Notes: a model not told the origin generated them from the sequence alone. A stretch of 64,000 nt of DNA from Nannobrachium achirus (GCA_963921795.1 OY997641.1:58643942-58707941); one strand, 5' to 3'. Shown: positions 30,643 to 46,117, numbered from the stretch's first letter. Program-made: numbers and translations.

Positions 30643-31240
30643 TCATTTACATAATTAATGCAGACCACGCCCCAACCTAATTTGCATAATTAATGCAGAC
30701 CACGCCCCCCAATTTAAATAATTACGCTAATTAGCTTCGCCCCCTGCATTCGCGTGTAATTAGCAACAAGACGCGCACGTCAAATGCATGTTGTGCAGTC
30801 TCATTTACATAATTAATGCAGACCACGCCCCAACCTCATTTGCATAATTAATGCCGACCACGCCCCCCACTTTGAATAATTAGGCTAATTAGCTCCGCCC
30901 CCTGCATTCGCGTGTAATTAGCAACAAGACGCGCGCGTCAAATGCATGTTGTGCAGTCTCATTTACATAATTAATGCAGACCACGCCCCAACCTCATTTG
31001 CATAATTAATGCCGACCACGCCCCCCACTTTGAATAATTAGGCTAATTAGCTCCGCCCCCTGCATTCGTGTGTAATTAGCAACAAGACGCGCGCGTCAAA
31101 TGCATGTTGTGCAGTCTCATTAACATAATTAACGCAGACCACTACTTTTCCTTTTTTTTGCTCATTAACATAATTAACGCAGACCACGCCCCTCCTTAAC
31201 ATAATTAACGCAGACCACGCCCCCAACCTCATTAACATAA
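30643..31240 (+). repeat. 158-bp tandem repeat and decayed copies, unit 2
   Basis: Same three 158-bp copies and short decayed tail as in unit 1, here directly after the 38-bp palindromic insertion. Confidence 0.9.
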
Positions 31241-32369
31241 TTATTTATTTATTTATTGAAGTAAGGAAGGAAGGAAGGAAGGAAGGAAGGAAAGAAAGAA
31301 AGAGAGAAAGAATTTGCCTAAATTTACGGGGTTCTTAACAAGGAGGCAATTAATTAATTAATTAATTAATTAATTAATGAATGAATGAATGAATTAATTA
31401 ATTAATTGAGGCACGCACGCACGCACCACGCCCACACGCCCACACGCATTTCCAAACCATGCCCTGCCCCCCCCATTTGCATAAGTCGGCTTAATTTACA
31501 TAATTAATGCGTGCGACGCCCACAAAACTCATTACGTTAGGCCCACTCGTTAAGTCAGACTCCTCCCTCTTGTTGAAACCACGCCCACTCGTTAATAGCA
31601 GATCTACAAGCTCACAACGCGTCTTGATGCGACGCGTTGTGAGCTTGTAGTTGAAACCACGCCCACTCGTTAAGTTCGACTCCACCCCTTGTATTTGCGT
31701 GTAATTAGCACGTCAGCGCGGTGACGAGAACGCTTGTCATGAGGCCTCATTTACAGGAAGGAAGGAAGGAAGGAAGGAAGGAAGGAAGGAAGGAAGGAAG
31801 GAAGGAAAGAAAGAAAGAAAGAAAGAATTTGCCTAAATGTGTGGGGTTCTTAACGAGGAGGCAGTAATTACGCACGCATGCATGCATGCATGCATGCATG
31901 CATGCATGCACACACACTTTCTTTTTTTATTTATTTATTTATTTATTTATTCATGTGTTCGTTCATTCATTATTTATTTATTTATTTATTTATTTAAATA
32001 AATACTCTGTTGCTAGTATCCACAACTTTCCAACATCCCATAATGCATTGCGCAGAAGTTGGATGGAGCTTCCGTGAGCTTGTATGTGTTATTTAATACC
32101 AGTAACACGAGAAGCCAGACAGCGAGTTTGGAGACGGTAGCACGCTGCAAAGCGGAGTTATGGCTCTTTAAAGCCCAGCCGATCGATAGGCAGACGCCTG
32201 GGGGGGGGGGGGGGGGGGGGCGGAGTCCAGGGGCGGAAATAAATAAATAATTAATTACATAAATAATCAGTCTCGGAAACAGTCGGGAAATAAATAAATA
32301 AATAATCAGTCTCGGAAACATAGTCGGGAAGTAAATAAATAAATAGATAAATAAATAATTAAACCAGTA
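31241..32369. repeat. Microsatellite belt, unit 2
   Basis: Same as the belt of unit 1 except that the poly-G run has 21 G. Confidence 0.9.
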
Positions 32370-35300
32370 AGACTCCCTAATATATACTGACTGCGTAGCG
32401 ATTTGCGTGATTTTAGGGCAAAATCTGTAGGAGTAGTGTCCAAAAATGGGTTTTAAAAAATCGGCCTGAAGGTGGCGCTAAATGGGACAGATCCATGTTG
32501 ATGACATGAGTGTAGAGCAAGTGTGTACCGATTTGTGTGATTTTAGGCCAAGATTTGTAGGAGCAGTGTCCAGAAAGAGTTTCGGCCTCATGGTGGCGCT
32601 AGAAGAGGAGGGCCATGTGAGAATCGATGGGTGGAGGGCAAGGACTGTCTGTGCAAAATTTGGCACGGATCGGGTCAGCCGTTGCGGAGATATGAGCAGG
32701 GCAAAAGTGTGACGGACAGACAGACACCTGGTCGAGGTTTCGATAGTAACTGCGACCTGACGGTCGCAATTTATCAGTCAGTGGCGGCGCAGTTGGGCCT
32801 GGTGTGGAGACAGGGAAATAATTCATTCAATAAATGAATAAAGCTCCTTTTAGTTGAGCTTGTACCAGTGAACTGTACTGTCATGAAACTTGTCATAAAG
32901 TCTTCAATCAATCACTCGATAAAGGGATCAATACTGCATTAGATAAATAACCCACATTTACCCAAAACAGCTGATCCACAAGCCCACATGCAGCCTTGTA
33001 GATCGGCTGTTTTTATTGTTTTAGTTTTTAAATTGTTTCCCCCTTTTTTCCCCCTGACTTAGTCTTTTCTAGGATCACCTTTTAGTTGAGCTTGTACCAG
33101 TGAACTGTACTGTCAATGACACTGTATACCTATGACAGTCCTATATCAATAATTAGTTCATTCGTGAATGACTTCCCTGTGGAAATAAGCCAAAAACATT
33201 ACTAGGATCTCCTTTTAGTTGAGCTTGTACCAAATCATGTTTATTACGTATCTATCTATCTATCTTCCTAAGTCACATGCATTCACATTGCACTGAACGA
33301 ACGCACGCACGCTGCGCAGGTCAGCTCAGCAGCTGGCTTTTTGTTTTTTGTTTTTTTTTCTTGTAAAGCTCCAGCCAGAGTCAGGCGCCGAGGTGGGGGG
33401 ACGGCACCAAGCCGGACTTGCGAGCCCAGGCAGCGGCCGAAGGCCGCTGCCCCTCCCAACCCCCTGGAAGTGCGGTAGACTGCATGCCTCTAGAACCTAT
33501 CAGTAGGTCCCCATCCATAGACGGCGCTGTAGCCAAGGAATTCTCCCCCAGTCACTCACCTGACACACCAGGAAGTGCAGTGCACCAGTCTGTGTTGGAG
33601 AAGAACATGCATGTTGCACTGCTGCTGCTGCCTCGAGGTAGAAAGGAATCACTCATCTATATACAGTATGTGTGTTAACTAACAGGGTTAAACTGCTCCA
33701 CGTTGTCACAGTAATCATTGCTATAGAGTGTTTGTTCAGTAACAGTGTTAAACGGCTCTATATTGTGACAGGAATCGTTCCCACCGAGTCTTTGTTCACT
33801 AACAGTGTTACAGTGTGATATGAAAGAATCCACATGAGGGCAGTGTTTCCATTCTCAACTCACTGAGTTGAACAGAGGGCGGAACCCAATGCAATAACAA
33901 GTCCTATTATTTAGAAAGGAGTCACGTCAATGTCAGCATTTTTTTTCCCTCTCTTTTTGCCAACATTTTTTAAATCATTTTTTTAAATCATTTCACAATG
34001 TAAAAACAAAAATCCTTTTGAGAAAAATGTAATGACCTATACACAGTATCTATAGGCTGTGTCTGTGTATATTCTGAGTGTATTATGTATTTTCAAAGCG
34101 AACGTTTGTAACTCAAATTTTGCTTCTGGGTGGTCCCTGGAACTAGATATTTTGAAATGGGGGTCCGTGGCCAAATAAATATCATTTTGGGGGTCCTTCA
34201 CATGAAATGGTTTGAGCACCACTGACATAGTAGTCTCTCAAGAACAGACTAACTGAGCTCCAGTTAAGTGAAAAGGACCTTTTCTTTGACGATGGCTGGC
34301 CAGATTGCTGACATAGAAACATAGGGTTTTTCAAAAAATCTTAGAATGATACAAAAGACACTTATAGAATCGGGTCAAAAAATTCTAATTTTCACGATTT
34401 TTCAAAAATAGCAGATCTACAAGCTCACAACGTGTCGCGACGCGATGTAAATCGGCAATTTTTTGGCAAAGACATTTGATAGAGTGAAAAAAAGATGTAT
34501 CAAGTACATATATTATAAGTACCTTTTACCAATTATAGAGGGTTCAAGTGGTACCGGATATACAGCTCGGCTAATAAAAGGTGAATTGATCCCAGTGCAT
34601 GACAGAGGAAGATAAATGTAATCGCCACGATACGATTATCGTGAGTGTTTTTGATCACGATAAACGGTGATATCGCGTAACGTACCATCCCTATTACCAA
34701 GTATGCTTCTGTGTACTTAAAAGTACTTCAAACTTATGCCACATCCCACTTATGACATTATATAATTGGACCAAAGGCATTGACATGACCATGACTATCA
34801 CTCTTAATCCAGGGATGCCACAGTCCAAGGGTGCCTCAGAATAATCTGATAACATTTGGAATTCATCAGTATCACTTCACTATGCTTAGTAAAACAGACC
34901 TGATTTGCACTGTACTTGAGTTATTTTTCCATCTGCGGTCAACACTCTTCATCAAAAATGGCAGATCTACAAGCTCACGATGCCTTGTGAGCTTGTAGAC
35001 CTACTATTCTTTGGTGAACCTTCCCACCCAGAATAGTGATGCTGGGGTTCAAGTGGTTAAACGTCAAGTCTAAAGTTATTTTCAGTCAGTTTTGAATGGA
35101 AACGGATATTTCTCCAATTAAGATTCTAAAAAAAGGGGTTGCCCCGAGTCAAAAAAAAAAGTTTGAAAACCCCTGTTTTAATCAGGATGCAATAGAGTAG
35201 AACAGTGGTTCTCAAAATGGATTCCAGGGACTCTGTGGGTTCCTTTTTAAGGGGGGTCTAAATTGACCCATGCAAGTCTTTAACTCTGACGGTGTACAAA

Positions 35301-35452
35301 TGGAACCAAATGAACCCATTAGGGTTCATAACGGGTTCATTTGGTTCCATTTGTACACTGTCAGAGTTAAAGGGGAGACCTTGAAATTTGAATGTTTGAG
35401 AAACACCAGAGTATGCGTTGAATGCACTGTGACGCTCCCTCTATCCTCTCAG

Positions 35453-35616
35453 GTCAGGAGCTGTGGGTCAAGCGGCTGAAGTGGGCGGGGCTACCAGCCT
35501 TTAGCAAGCTGAGATGGACGGCCCTGGATGACCCCGCCTCCCCGGGCCTGACCGGAGCCTTCTGCAAGACCTACCACAACTTCTCCTTCTACTGGATCCT
35601 CAAAGCAGGACACATG
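35453..35616 (+). CDS. scpep1: SCPEP1-like penultimate coding exon, unit 2
   Basis: Same as 8574-8737, with C instead of T at 35523 (synonymous, Ala). Splice sites are intact. The unit has no upstream SCPEP1 exons, so this copy is an orphan unless transcripts read through the array. Confidence 0.92.
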
Positions 35617-36929
35617 GTAAACCATAGATTCTGTACTAGCCCATTTAGGCCCTGAACACATTATGACGCAATATTTTATGCTTTAAATATAAACAAATAG
35701 CAGATTTTTTTTTTTTTTTGGCTTTTTTATGCCTTTATTGATAGGACAGTAGACTGACAGGAAATGGGGAGAGAGATGGGGAATGACATGTGGCAAAGGT
35801 CGTCCGGATCGGGAATCGAACCGGCGACGCCAGCAGGCATCATAGCCTAGTATGTGGTATGCGCCTTGACCAACAGGCCAGCGGGCGCCCGACAAATAGC
35901 AGATCTACAAGCTCACAGCGCGCTGCGAGCTTGTAGATCTGCTATCTTTGAAAAATCGTGAAAATTAGAATTTTGACCCGATTCTATAAGTGTCTTTTGA
36001 AAAAGATTTTTGAAAAAAACCTATGTTTCTATGTCAGCAATCTGGCCAGCCATCGTCAAAGAAAAGGTCCTTTTCACTTAACTGGAGCTCAGTCAGTCTG
36101 TTCTTGAGAGACTACTATGTCAGTGGTGCTCAAACCTTTTCACGTGAAGGACCCCCAAAATGATATTTATTTGGCCACGGACCCCCATTTCAAAATATCT
36201 AGTTCCAGGGACCACCCAGAAGCAAAATTTGAGTTACAAACGTTCGCTTTGAAAATACATTATATTCAAAGATTTGCACACATTTTCACGACTTTTTTCA
36301 AAAATAGCAGATCTACAAGCTCGCAGCGCGGCACTCGGTGCCGCGCTGTGAGCTTGTATATCTGCTATTTTTCACTGGTTAAAGCAGTCAATAATTCTAG
36401 GCCTAAATGGGCTAGTAAGACTCCTCAGGGCAACATGCCAACAAGCCAAGAATTGGCACAACCTCCTATTACCCCTGTACTTCCCCTAACAGATTAACTT
36501 GAACATCATTTTTCAAAGGGCCCTGTGTGCCATTTAGATCAAAAAGATTTTGAAAAGATGTCAAAATGACCTGAGATCAGAGAGATGCTTTTCTCTGTGT
36601 GTTGGCTCCCTCGTGTGGCTGCTTGAGAAAATGCTCATTCTAGCTGGTGGACACTTTTCTTTTGTATTCATTCAGCTCTAGCTCTGGAACCATGTCCGAT
36701 TGACAAAATTATTTTTGAATGAGGGGGGCCTCATTCAACAGTAAAGAAAAACATACAAAATCTTGGCACATGGACCTTGGAGCCATTTTTGCTTCTGGCA
36801 CGGATAGAGTTAATATAGAAAAAAGAAACCTTCACATTTTGTTCATGTTGAAAAAATGGCACACTAGATGCGTTTACTGCACCGATCATCCAGATTTGGT
36901 TAACGTTTTTGCTGATTTGCTTTTGCCAG

Positions 36930-36992
36930 ATTCCGTCAGACCAGGGACCCATGGCTTTACAGATGCTGAGGATGGTGACCCAGCGGGCCTGA
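36930..36992 (+). CDS. scpep1: SCPEP1-like terminal coding exon, unit 2
   Basis: Identical to 10051-10113, including acceptor, stop and downstream signal. Confidence 0.92.
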   Translation: MPSDQGPMALQMLRMVTQRA

Positions 36993-37116
36993 TCTCTCAC
37001 GTCCCCCGGATGGCAGCTGGAATGCCTTGACAATCACAAATGGACACGTTATCAGCACTCCGATCAACCAAATTGTCACGTTTAATCGCATCTTTTTAAA
37101 TCGTTGCTGTTTGAAC

Positions 37117-37122
37117 AATAAA
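37117..37122 (+). terminator. SCPEP1 poly-A signal, unit 2
   Basis: AATAAA 125 bp after the stop, as in unit 1. Confidence 0.8.
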
Positions 37123-38542
37123 GTCATTTCTTTTTTGTAAATGCCGCTGGCCTTTTTTTGTTTGAGATAATATACATATTCTTGCTCATTGTAAAAGAAG
37201 TTGACAGGGAATTTTGTCAGGAGATGACTTTGTTTTTAATGAAATTAAGTCAATGTGGAGCAATATAATAAGCCTTCATCAATGTCTTCTTTATGGCAGG
37301 GGTCCCCCGATGATTAGCTTAATGTGCAATATTGTTTTCTCACTCAACAGTAAACAAACATACAGTATAGGTGTATACAAGCCAGGGTATCTGCACATTT
37401 CTAAAGATACAATTTAATTTGACTTTTTAATGCCAAATTATCAAATATGTAAATATTAGGCAAATATTGTGAAAATACAAGCTCACAAAGCCTGAGCTTA
37501 TTTGCCTGTTTTCACTATATCAGTGGAACAAAGTCTGGGGTTCTTCCCAGTTCAAATATGATTCCATTATGGAACCTCACATTCTGTTCTGGTTACAAGT
37601 TGTACTGTACAAGTCTGGCTGTTGGTTGTGAGCAGTCTTTCAGTCCATTGTTGTAACATGTGAGTAACAGAGAACACTGCAGGACTTTAAAGCCATGCTA
37701 TGTGGTGCCATTGAACAGCCAGAGTCTGCAGACAGGGCTTCTTTTCTTTCTCTCTGAGACAACTCGTACAGCGCTTCCTCAGGCTGGTGCAAACCCTGAT
37801 TCCGTTGGTAAGATTGCAACACTCTTCTAGAAAGGGAGGAAGGTGAATGGCTCCCTGTCGGGACCAGGCCCACATGGATGGATTATAGACCAGGCTAAAG
37901 AGGCCCTTCACCCTTCATCTCCTGGCAGAGATAACAGTTTGATTGGTGGGGACCCCGTACCCTGACACTTACATTTTGTGAAACATGGTTCACAACGCCA
38001 TGCTCACAACGCCTCGCAACGCTATTTTCACAATTTCTGCCCTCTATGCACTTACATTTTATGTTGGTTTGTTTACTGTTGAGTGAGAAAACAATGTTGC
38101 ACATTAAGTTAATCATCTGGGGACCCCCCAAAATAATTTCATGTACAGTAAGCGGTGACCACATAAACTGGTTGAACCAACAGGGGCCCCCAAATAGCAC
38201 CTTTTTTAAATGATTACAAAGTTATGTAAAATGGGATACTAATTAAGAATATTCATAGGTTGCATTTGTAGTCCTACAGCGGCCGTGTTGAGGACCAACA
38301 CAAGTGTGCTGATTGGTGTAGATTAGAACATTAACCAATCAGACAACTGAAACACCTGTGCTGGTCCTCAACATGGACTGCGTAGGACTCCAAATGCAAC
38401 CCATGAATACAGAGAACCTCAAATACAAATACACCGGAAAATATGAATACATATTGCATAGTGAATCAGAAACACATTATTGTTAATGTATTTCTGTCTC
38501 ATGAAGATTTTCCCCAAGCAGACAAACTGAGACCCGAGTCCC

Positions 38543-38953
38543 TCATGATGACGACGTCTCCACCCTCTGCTCCTGGGTGTAGCTGAGGCTGCGTCTGCCC
38601 CAGTGGCTCTCTGGGACCAGGAAGCCCTCCCGCGTCACCGGCTCCACCAGCAGCTCCACCAGGCCCGGGGGCTCGGCCAGCGGCAGCTCCGTCACCCGGA
38701 ACAGGGTGGAGTAGGAGCGGCCCACCAGCTCGGGCCGCCCCGGGGGCACCCGGGGGTCCGGCCCCCGCAGGCGTCGCCAGTACACCCTGAAGTGACGCGC
38801 CAGCCGCGCCGGGTAGCTCCAGCGCAGCGTGGCGTTGAGGACCAGGCTGCTGGCGTCGCTGCTGCTGCCGACGCTCCGCAGCCACACCACGTCGTAGATG
38901 CACACGCCCTGGACCGACTGGAGGGGAGCCGACAGGCTGGCCTCGTCCAGGAC
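38543..38953 (-). CDS. engase: ENGASE-like terminal coding exon, unit 2
   Basis: Same frame, borders and stop as 11664-12074. I see no coding difference. The only nearby change is at 38475 in the 3' flank. Confidence 0.93.
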   Translation of the reverse strand, partial: VLDEASLSAPLQSVQGVCIYDVVWLRSVGSSSDASSLVLNATLRWSYPARLARHFRVYWRRLRGPDPRVPPGRPELVGRSYSTLFRVTELPLAEPPGLVELLVEPVTREGFLVPESHWGRRSLSYTQEQRVETSSS

Positions 38954-41900
38954 CTGATGGGGAGGGCAAAGAGACAGTAGATCAAAGCCCTGAATAGGGA
39001 ATGAAGGAGGTTTATGTGTTAAATGTTATTAAATTACAGTAAAATAACTACAAATGCAACATTTAACATGGTCACTTTAACAAGGTATTATATTATATTC
39101 TCCACACTTGTATTCTCCCCAGCTTGACAAAATGGTATATTACCAGGTTCCGCAGGTCAGCTGCACAGGTGCAATGCATTATTGTTAATTGTGGCACGTT
39201 TACTAACATGCTAAGTTTAGCTGCACTTGAAAAACCATTCCAGCCCAAGAAACCATAGAAACCTGTGTAAAAAACTGACAAAAGTCTTCGTCTTTTTTTT
39301 TTTTCAGACATCTGCGAGGCGTTGTGAGCATGTAGATCTGCTATTTTCACAATATAACCGTGTTATCCAAAATGTAATGCCTATTTTCCATGAGGACTCC
39401 CATCTTTGCCATACCCTAGCTTTTGCTGAACTGACGCCACTGCAGTTTCCTGCACCCTTCCAGCATGTGCTACAGTAAATGGTAAATGGTGCATTTATAT
39501 TGCGCCTTTATCCAAGGCGCTTTACGTAGATTGTGCATTGCATTCACCCATTCACACACCGATGGCAGGGGAAACCTAGCCTAGCTGAGCTAGACATCCC
39601 AGCCATGTTAAAACAAGGAGGGGATAGATACTGCAGTTAGTTAGCTAGATGCATTAGTATCTAGGCTGGCCCCAGGCTAGGGGAAACCATGCAAGGCACC
39701 AACCTGCTCACCGGGAGCAACTACGGGTTCAAAGTCTTGCTCAAGGACTCTTCGACACTTAACTCTGGGGGAGCCCGGGATCGAACTGGGAACCCTTCAG
39801 GAACCCCCCGTGTTCTAATGACGGGTTCTCTACCCCTGAGTAGTTTAATTGACTACATACAAATGGCCCATCCATTGTCACACTGTATTTCAAGACAAAG
39901 GTCGGGGAATGTATATCACCTGCCCCCCATATGCATATTGGTATTCAGGTGGAAAGTGCAGTCGTCCTGCATAGAGAATCATCCTCTGTGAACCACCATA
40001 ATGTATAATACATAACCTGTACATATACAGTATAAACTGTCTTTCCTGGTATTATTAGCTGTGTATATTCTATAAATGGGACTGATCGCTACTGGGAGGT
40101 GAGTTGGGACTTGATCGCCCTGGCTGGGTCACCTGAGTGAGGGGTATGTTGTTCTATATTAAATACCAAATTACTTGTGAAAAGGTATTAAACATTGTTT
40201 TCAATAGACAAAGTAATTGCATAGCAAACAATACAACAGAGGATAATAGGCTACATTTAATTTTCAGTTGATCCAAAAGAAAAACCTTGTCAACCATGAT
40301 ATGGACAATTCTGTTATTTGTGTCATGTCGATGAGGTTCAGTAACTTGTTGCCCTAAGCAACTGGGAATTGATCATTTGCCCTTAGTGTGGGGATTTAAG
40401 GGGAGCAAATGCAAATTTCGTGCAAATTTGTCTTAAAGTGCAACACATTTTGCACAGATGTAGCCTAGGGCTTGCTCTAATGATTTAGCTAGGGCGCCCG
40501 AGCCGACGACCTTCGGGGCCGCCACAGCGGCCAAATCAAGTTGGCCTCCCATTGACTTTCTATACAGGAGGAAAATACCCAGAAAAAAAACTTTTTTCTG
40601 GGTATTTAAGTAGGATGTGAGGGGTCTAACTAGTGGTCTGTCATCATGTTGAATCCATTGCAAGCATTTGTTTTGCACAAAAAACATTCCTTGGGCTACA
40701 AATGGCCCCAGAGAACGATGGTTTAGTGATGAAAAGCGATGAGTCATCACTTTTCAGAGTTTTGTGGGTGTTTTCTGGAGCTGTGGTGCCCCCGAAGGTC
40801 GCCGACTCGGGCGCCCTACCTAAATCATTAGAGCATGCCCTGAGCTATCTGTGCAAAATTTTGCACTTTTAGACTGATTAGCACGAGAGAAAAAAAACCC
40901 TAAGGCCTCCGACTAACATGAATGCTCACCCATACATGCATCGTTTTCTGAGGCCATTTCTAGCCCAAGGAATGTTTTTTGTGCAAAACAAATGCCTGCA
41001 ATGGATTCAGCATCATGACAAACCCCAAGTTATACCCCTCAGATCCTACTTAAATACCCAGAAAAAAAAAGGTTTTCTGGGTATTTTCCTCCTGTATAGA
41101 AAGTCAATGGGAGGCCAACTTGATTTGGCCGCTGTGGCGGCCCCGAAGGTCGTTGGCTCGGGCACCCTAGCTAAATCATTAGAGCAAGCTCTGGGCTACA
41201 TCTGTGCAATTCTTTGCACTTTAAGACAAATTTGCACGAAATTAGCATTTGCTCCCCTTAAATCCCCACACTACCTTGGCTGTTGAGCTCCCTGTGGAAA
41301 ACTGATAAACAGTGCCATCTTGTGGATAGAATTGAGAACGCATTACAATCACACTACTGGTTCAAATAATAGTGTGGACTGGACTGTGGATGATTAGATC
41401 CTCTGCTGTGCATAACAGGAAATTGAATATGTTTTAATTTTTAACATGCATCTTGTGTTCTTTATATTGTCTTTATAACCTGAAGTTTATTCAAAGCCGC
41501 AGTATGTGTTTGTTTTTTCAGACGGCTGAACATAAAGTCCTGTAAAATTGCATATAGTTTCGAAGAGGCTGAAATTGAATTGGTACCACATAGTTGGAAT
41601 GACCCAAATGCATAGTTCTATGCCACCTGAATGGCAGGGATGAGCCATCGGAGTGATTAGCCTCCATCCATTCGTATGGATCTCCTCTTTACATTATTCT
41701 AGCATTCATAAATGCTATTCACTTAGCATGGACACAGAAGTTGTCTAGACCAGGGACGTGCTGGCCATTGGGAAAAGCGGGACAACTCCCGAATGGCCGG
41801 TTCATTCCCGGCCAGTCCAGGCCGGCCATTAGGAAAAAAATAAAATGTCGGCCTTCGTTCCATTTTGGGGGCTGGGCGGCCAACAAAGTAAATCGTCTCT

Positions 41901-44856
41901 GTCGGGCAGAAACCTTGTATCTCCAAGTTTCACATTTTTTCGCAAAGCAAAGCCCTGCTTCATCATACAAGGCTGTCGCACAAAAGTAGTGAAAACAGCA
42001 GATCTACAAGCACACAACGCCTCGCACTGCTGTTTTCGCTAGTTTAAATCATTTTTAAAATGGTTTTGGACATACAAGGTTTCCACCCGACGAAATATAA
42101 CTCATGTAATTGGCCCACTGGCTTGTCACTTCTGAATGGCAAATCTTTGAGTAGCAGCAGCAGCGCTATAGAGAGAGATCTCTCTCTATAGCGCACAATG
42201 AGGGCCTCTACAACTCATTTTCCCGGGCTGAATCAGGGGCCCAGCATGTCCCTGGTCTAGACTAAACTCAAACATCATATAGCATCAAAACAACCTTTTG
42301 ATATTTTTCAATAAGCTTCTGAAGACAAAAACCTTTATCAAAAGCACATTTTGTATATAAAACAAATTGTGACTGTGACTGTATATCCCTTGGGCACATT
42401 GGTTCCTGTGTGTTGTTTTGTTACAGTTATTTATAGTGGGAGATTAATGTGTTATGCCATACAATGTTATTGTTATATAATTCATTGTATGTGTTCAATA
42501 CACCAACACAGAGCTTTGTCATCAGCGCGTCATAGCTGGGGGCGGAGTCAAGCGTGGGGGAAATATTTAACAACCCCCATTAGTAGAATGGGGTTTTCCG
42601 TGTTTTCAAATCCGATTTTTTAATAGTATAGCGATGTTTTAATTAATTGCAATGTCTTACATTGATTCCTTGGTTGCCAATGGACAAAAAATGATGCATT
42701 TAAAATTAAACAGCTTTGGGATTAAATATTGTCTGATATTATTAAGGACAGGTCGCATCATCAAAGACCATGGGTTATCTAGACTATCCGTCTGGTATTA
42801 GACACTGTTACATTTTTTTTATGATAAATTAAACTTATCGTATCAAAAAACGAAAAGCATTAATTAATCAATGATGGGTATAGAGCACATTAAATGAATT
42901 CCAGTTGTCTACAGCCATTAACAGCTTGTTATCATGCAAGGATTACACACTGACACAACGCAACACAACACAACACAATCCTATCCTAAATAGTTTCAAA
43001 CCTGCAGAAAATACTTTTAAACTGGCGTCGATCCTGACATATATTCAAAGATCAGGTCTCTATCCTACTTGAACTCACTACGATGTGTTCTATAAACAAC
43101 ATTGACGACTTAACGACTGTTGTTTTTTGATATTAGAGTAAGTTTAATTGATCATATATTGTAAGGGTGTCTCTACTAGGTGATTAAAGACATAATGTAA
43201 ACAGGTTTTGTAGCATAGAGGGAAGAGGGGGATCACGGGTGCGGTGCTTATATTGTGCAACTCTGACACATGCACGGGGGATAATCTGAGTCTGATTATA
43301 AACCACTTAATTACATTGATTCCTTACTGCAAATGGACAAAAAACTATCTGCAGTAGCATCGGGATTAATTGTTGTCCTTATAGGACTGGTCGGATCAAT
43401 GCCATGGTTATCTGACTGATTTAATCACCTGGTAAGAGACACACTTTCACATTTTCATGAACATGATCAATTACACTAATCACAATATCAAAAAACAAAG
43501 GCCATTAATTCAGCAATGATGTTCATGGAACACGTACGGGAAGGACACAGGAGGAGGATGCCATTGTAAGTGTATTAGGCAATGGGAATGGGTTTAGACC
43601 ATATTCACGTTTCAAATCTATTGACGACTAATGGGCCTGGCTGTTGGATTTATATTGTGGCACGTTTAATTGATCATATCTCATATTAATATTAGTGTCT
43701 CTACCAGGATTGAAATGAACACTGCATGTGCAAACATGTTTTTTTGTAACACAGGGAGTAGAGTAGATGGAGAGAAAAACAGATCTCCGATCTCAACTCA
43801 TGCTTGTGTAACTTGGATAGCCTACAGAAACGACAGATCTCCATCTCAGTCAGTGCTTGTGTAATTTGCGGGGAATATATTAATCTGACTCTGATTACAA
43901 ACCACTTGAACTCCGACTTCTATATCCTATATGCCAGGGAGAACATAACCGGGGTCCAACCTAGCTTGTTGATTTTTGGCACGGCATAGATTGGCAAAAA
44001 TAGATTTGGTGTAGTAGACTGAATATCTGGTCAATTAACGTATAAAGAGTACAATTTGGGTCCCGTTTTATTCCAGAGGTTTTGATGAGGCAGGAGTAGT
44101 AGTTTAGACGAGGTGGCGAGGTACAGTAGCTCCGTGCTGCACAGCGGTGCGTTCAATCAATCAATCAGTCATCCATAATAGGCTTGTTATCTTAATAATA
44201 AGTGAACTTTCCGACGGCAAGTGAGCGATTGCGTTCCAGAAGTCCTTCTGATAGATTTTTCTTGGCTGTCGAGTGTTTTATCGTCCAAAAAAATCGCTCT
44301 GAACGTGATTAAAACGATAGTGTACTGTTTACGCTGTATTAACTCAATGGGGAAAGGCGGTTTGTTTTCCCCCACGCTCAAGGCGGATGTGACGTTTATG
44401 GGCGTTCCTTTCTAGCTCCGTGTTGGTGTATGCCCTGAGGCAAAGGAATATCAATGTGGTGAAAGAAATGCAAAATGCCCCCCTTTCCATGCCATACCTG
44501 AAGGCAGCATTCAAGAGAATCGTCTTGTCCAAACTCTCCTGAACTTCAATGCACCATCTTATGTTGAAAGAATTTCCCTCCCTGTGTGGAAATACATGCT
44601 GTGTGCCACATCTACAGTATTCACTTGATTATGCTTAGTTTAGTGTGTTATCGAACACAGAAAATAGCCGACCTCCAAGCTCACAACGCGTCGCCCTGTG
44701 ACGCGCTGTGAGCTTGGAGGTCTGCTATTTTCAATATTTTCACCATAAGGCCCTTTTAGAAATGTCAGCCCCTGCCTCTCTAACATTCTCTGCACGCCCC
44801 TGCCTGAAGGGAACAGTCAAAAGGAAAAGAAGAAGAATATTGTCACGTGACCTCAC

Positions 44857-44968
44857 CATGAACTCTCCCACTCGGCAGCTGAAGGGCGTGTCATGAGGCT
44901 CGCCCTCCCGCTCTATGATCACACACACCTCCCTCAGTGCACAGCCGAGCAGCTCCAACTGGGAACAC
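44857..44968 (-). CDS. engase: ENGASE-like penultimate coding exon, unit 2
   Basis: Same as 17978-18089, intact borders. Confidence 0.92.
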
Positions 44969-46117
44969 CTGCCCACAGCGCCACCCACAGGAGACACACA
45001 GATTAGCTTTCTCAGTATCCTCCACTGATTTCAGTCATTGAATTGGATTCCATATAGAGATGTTGCTCTCGGAAAGGTGGCAAAGGTTACGTAGCATTTT
45101 TGAGAAGCTCCATATCTGTAGATTATATTTTGGTGTGATAACCCTTCCAGAGACACAGATAAATTGGTGTTATCAGCTGCTAAAGTTGTTGTCCCGTTAA
45201 CTTTACAATACAGGAAAAACAAAAATGCAATAAAGTAATCTTCTTTAAAGGGATACTTTCACCTAAAGGGGTTGAGGGGCAGATTACACAGTGACATGAG
45301 CTTCTCTGAAAACGGTCTGAAACAGTCTGAAGCTCATGTCACAGTGTAATATGCCCCTCGCCCCCCAACAACAGCTGACCAGTACAGTAAGTAGTCATAC
45401 AGTCAGGCTATACAGACAATTAATTTGATTGGCTTATAATTGCGCATCCCCACAATGACATCATAAAAATATTAACTTGTTTTTTAAGATGATTCTTAAA
45501 GTGACAGTAACCCTTTAGGTGAGTAGCATATGAGGGGTCAAACTAGGGGTTTTTCATGATTCTGAATCCATTGCAAGTATGTGTTTTGCACGAAAAACAT
45601 TCCTTGGACTAAAATGGCCCCCACTAAACAGTGAAAAGTGATGACTCATCACTACTTTTCATCACTAAACCATTGTATTTATGTGTGGTTCCATTGTTGA
45701 CAGGGTTCAAGGTTCAAGGTGGACTTTAATGTTACATGTTGCGTACAGGTACATAAGAGTAAAACTTAATTAGTTTGGCTTCCTTCAGACAATGCAGCAG
45801 TATGTATAATAACAATAAGAATGACAAAGAAAGATTTAAGCAAAAGAAAGTGTGCAAAAAACAAGAGCATCATCAAATATACATGTGCATAAAGGTTTGG
45901 TATTTTATACACACCAACAGCATTTTGTCTTTAACCTAACTGTGTGTAAACAACTTCACAGTGTATTCTATGAGCAACAGGTTAGTATATTCAACTTCAC
46001 GTTATAGAGCAACAGGTTAGTATATTCAACTTCACGTTATATTCTATGTACAGAAGGTGCAGTTCAAGCATAATGGTGTAAGAAAGGGATGGAGGGGGGG
46101 ACAGAGGGGGGCCTCAC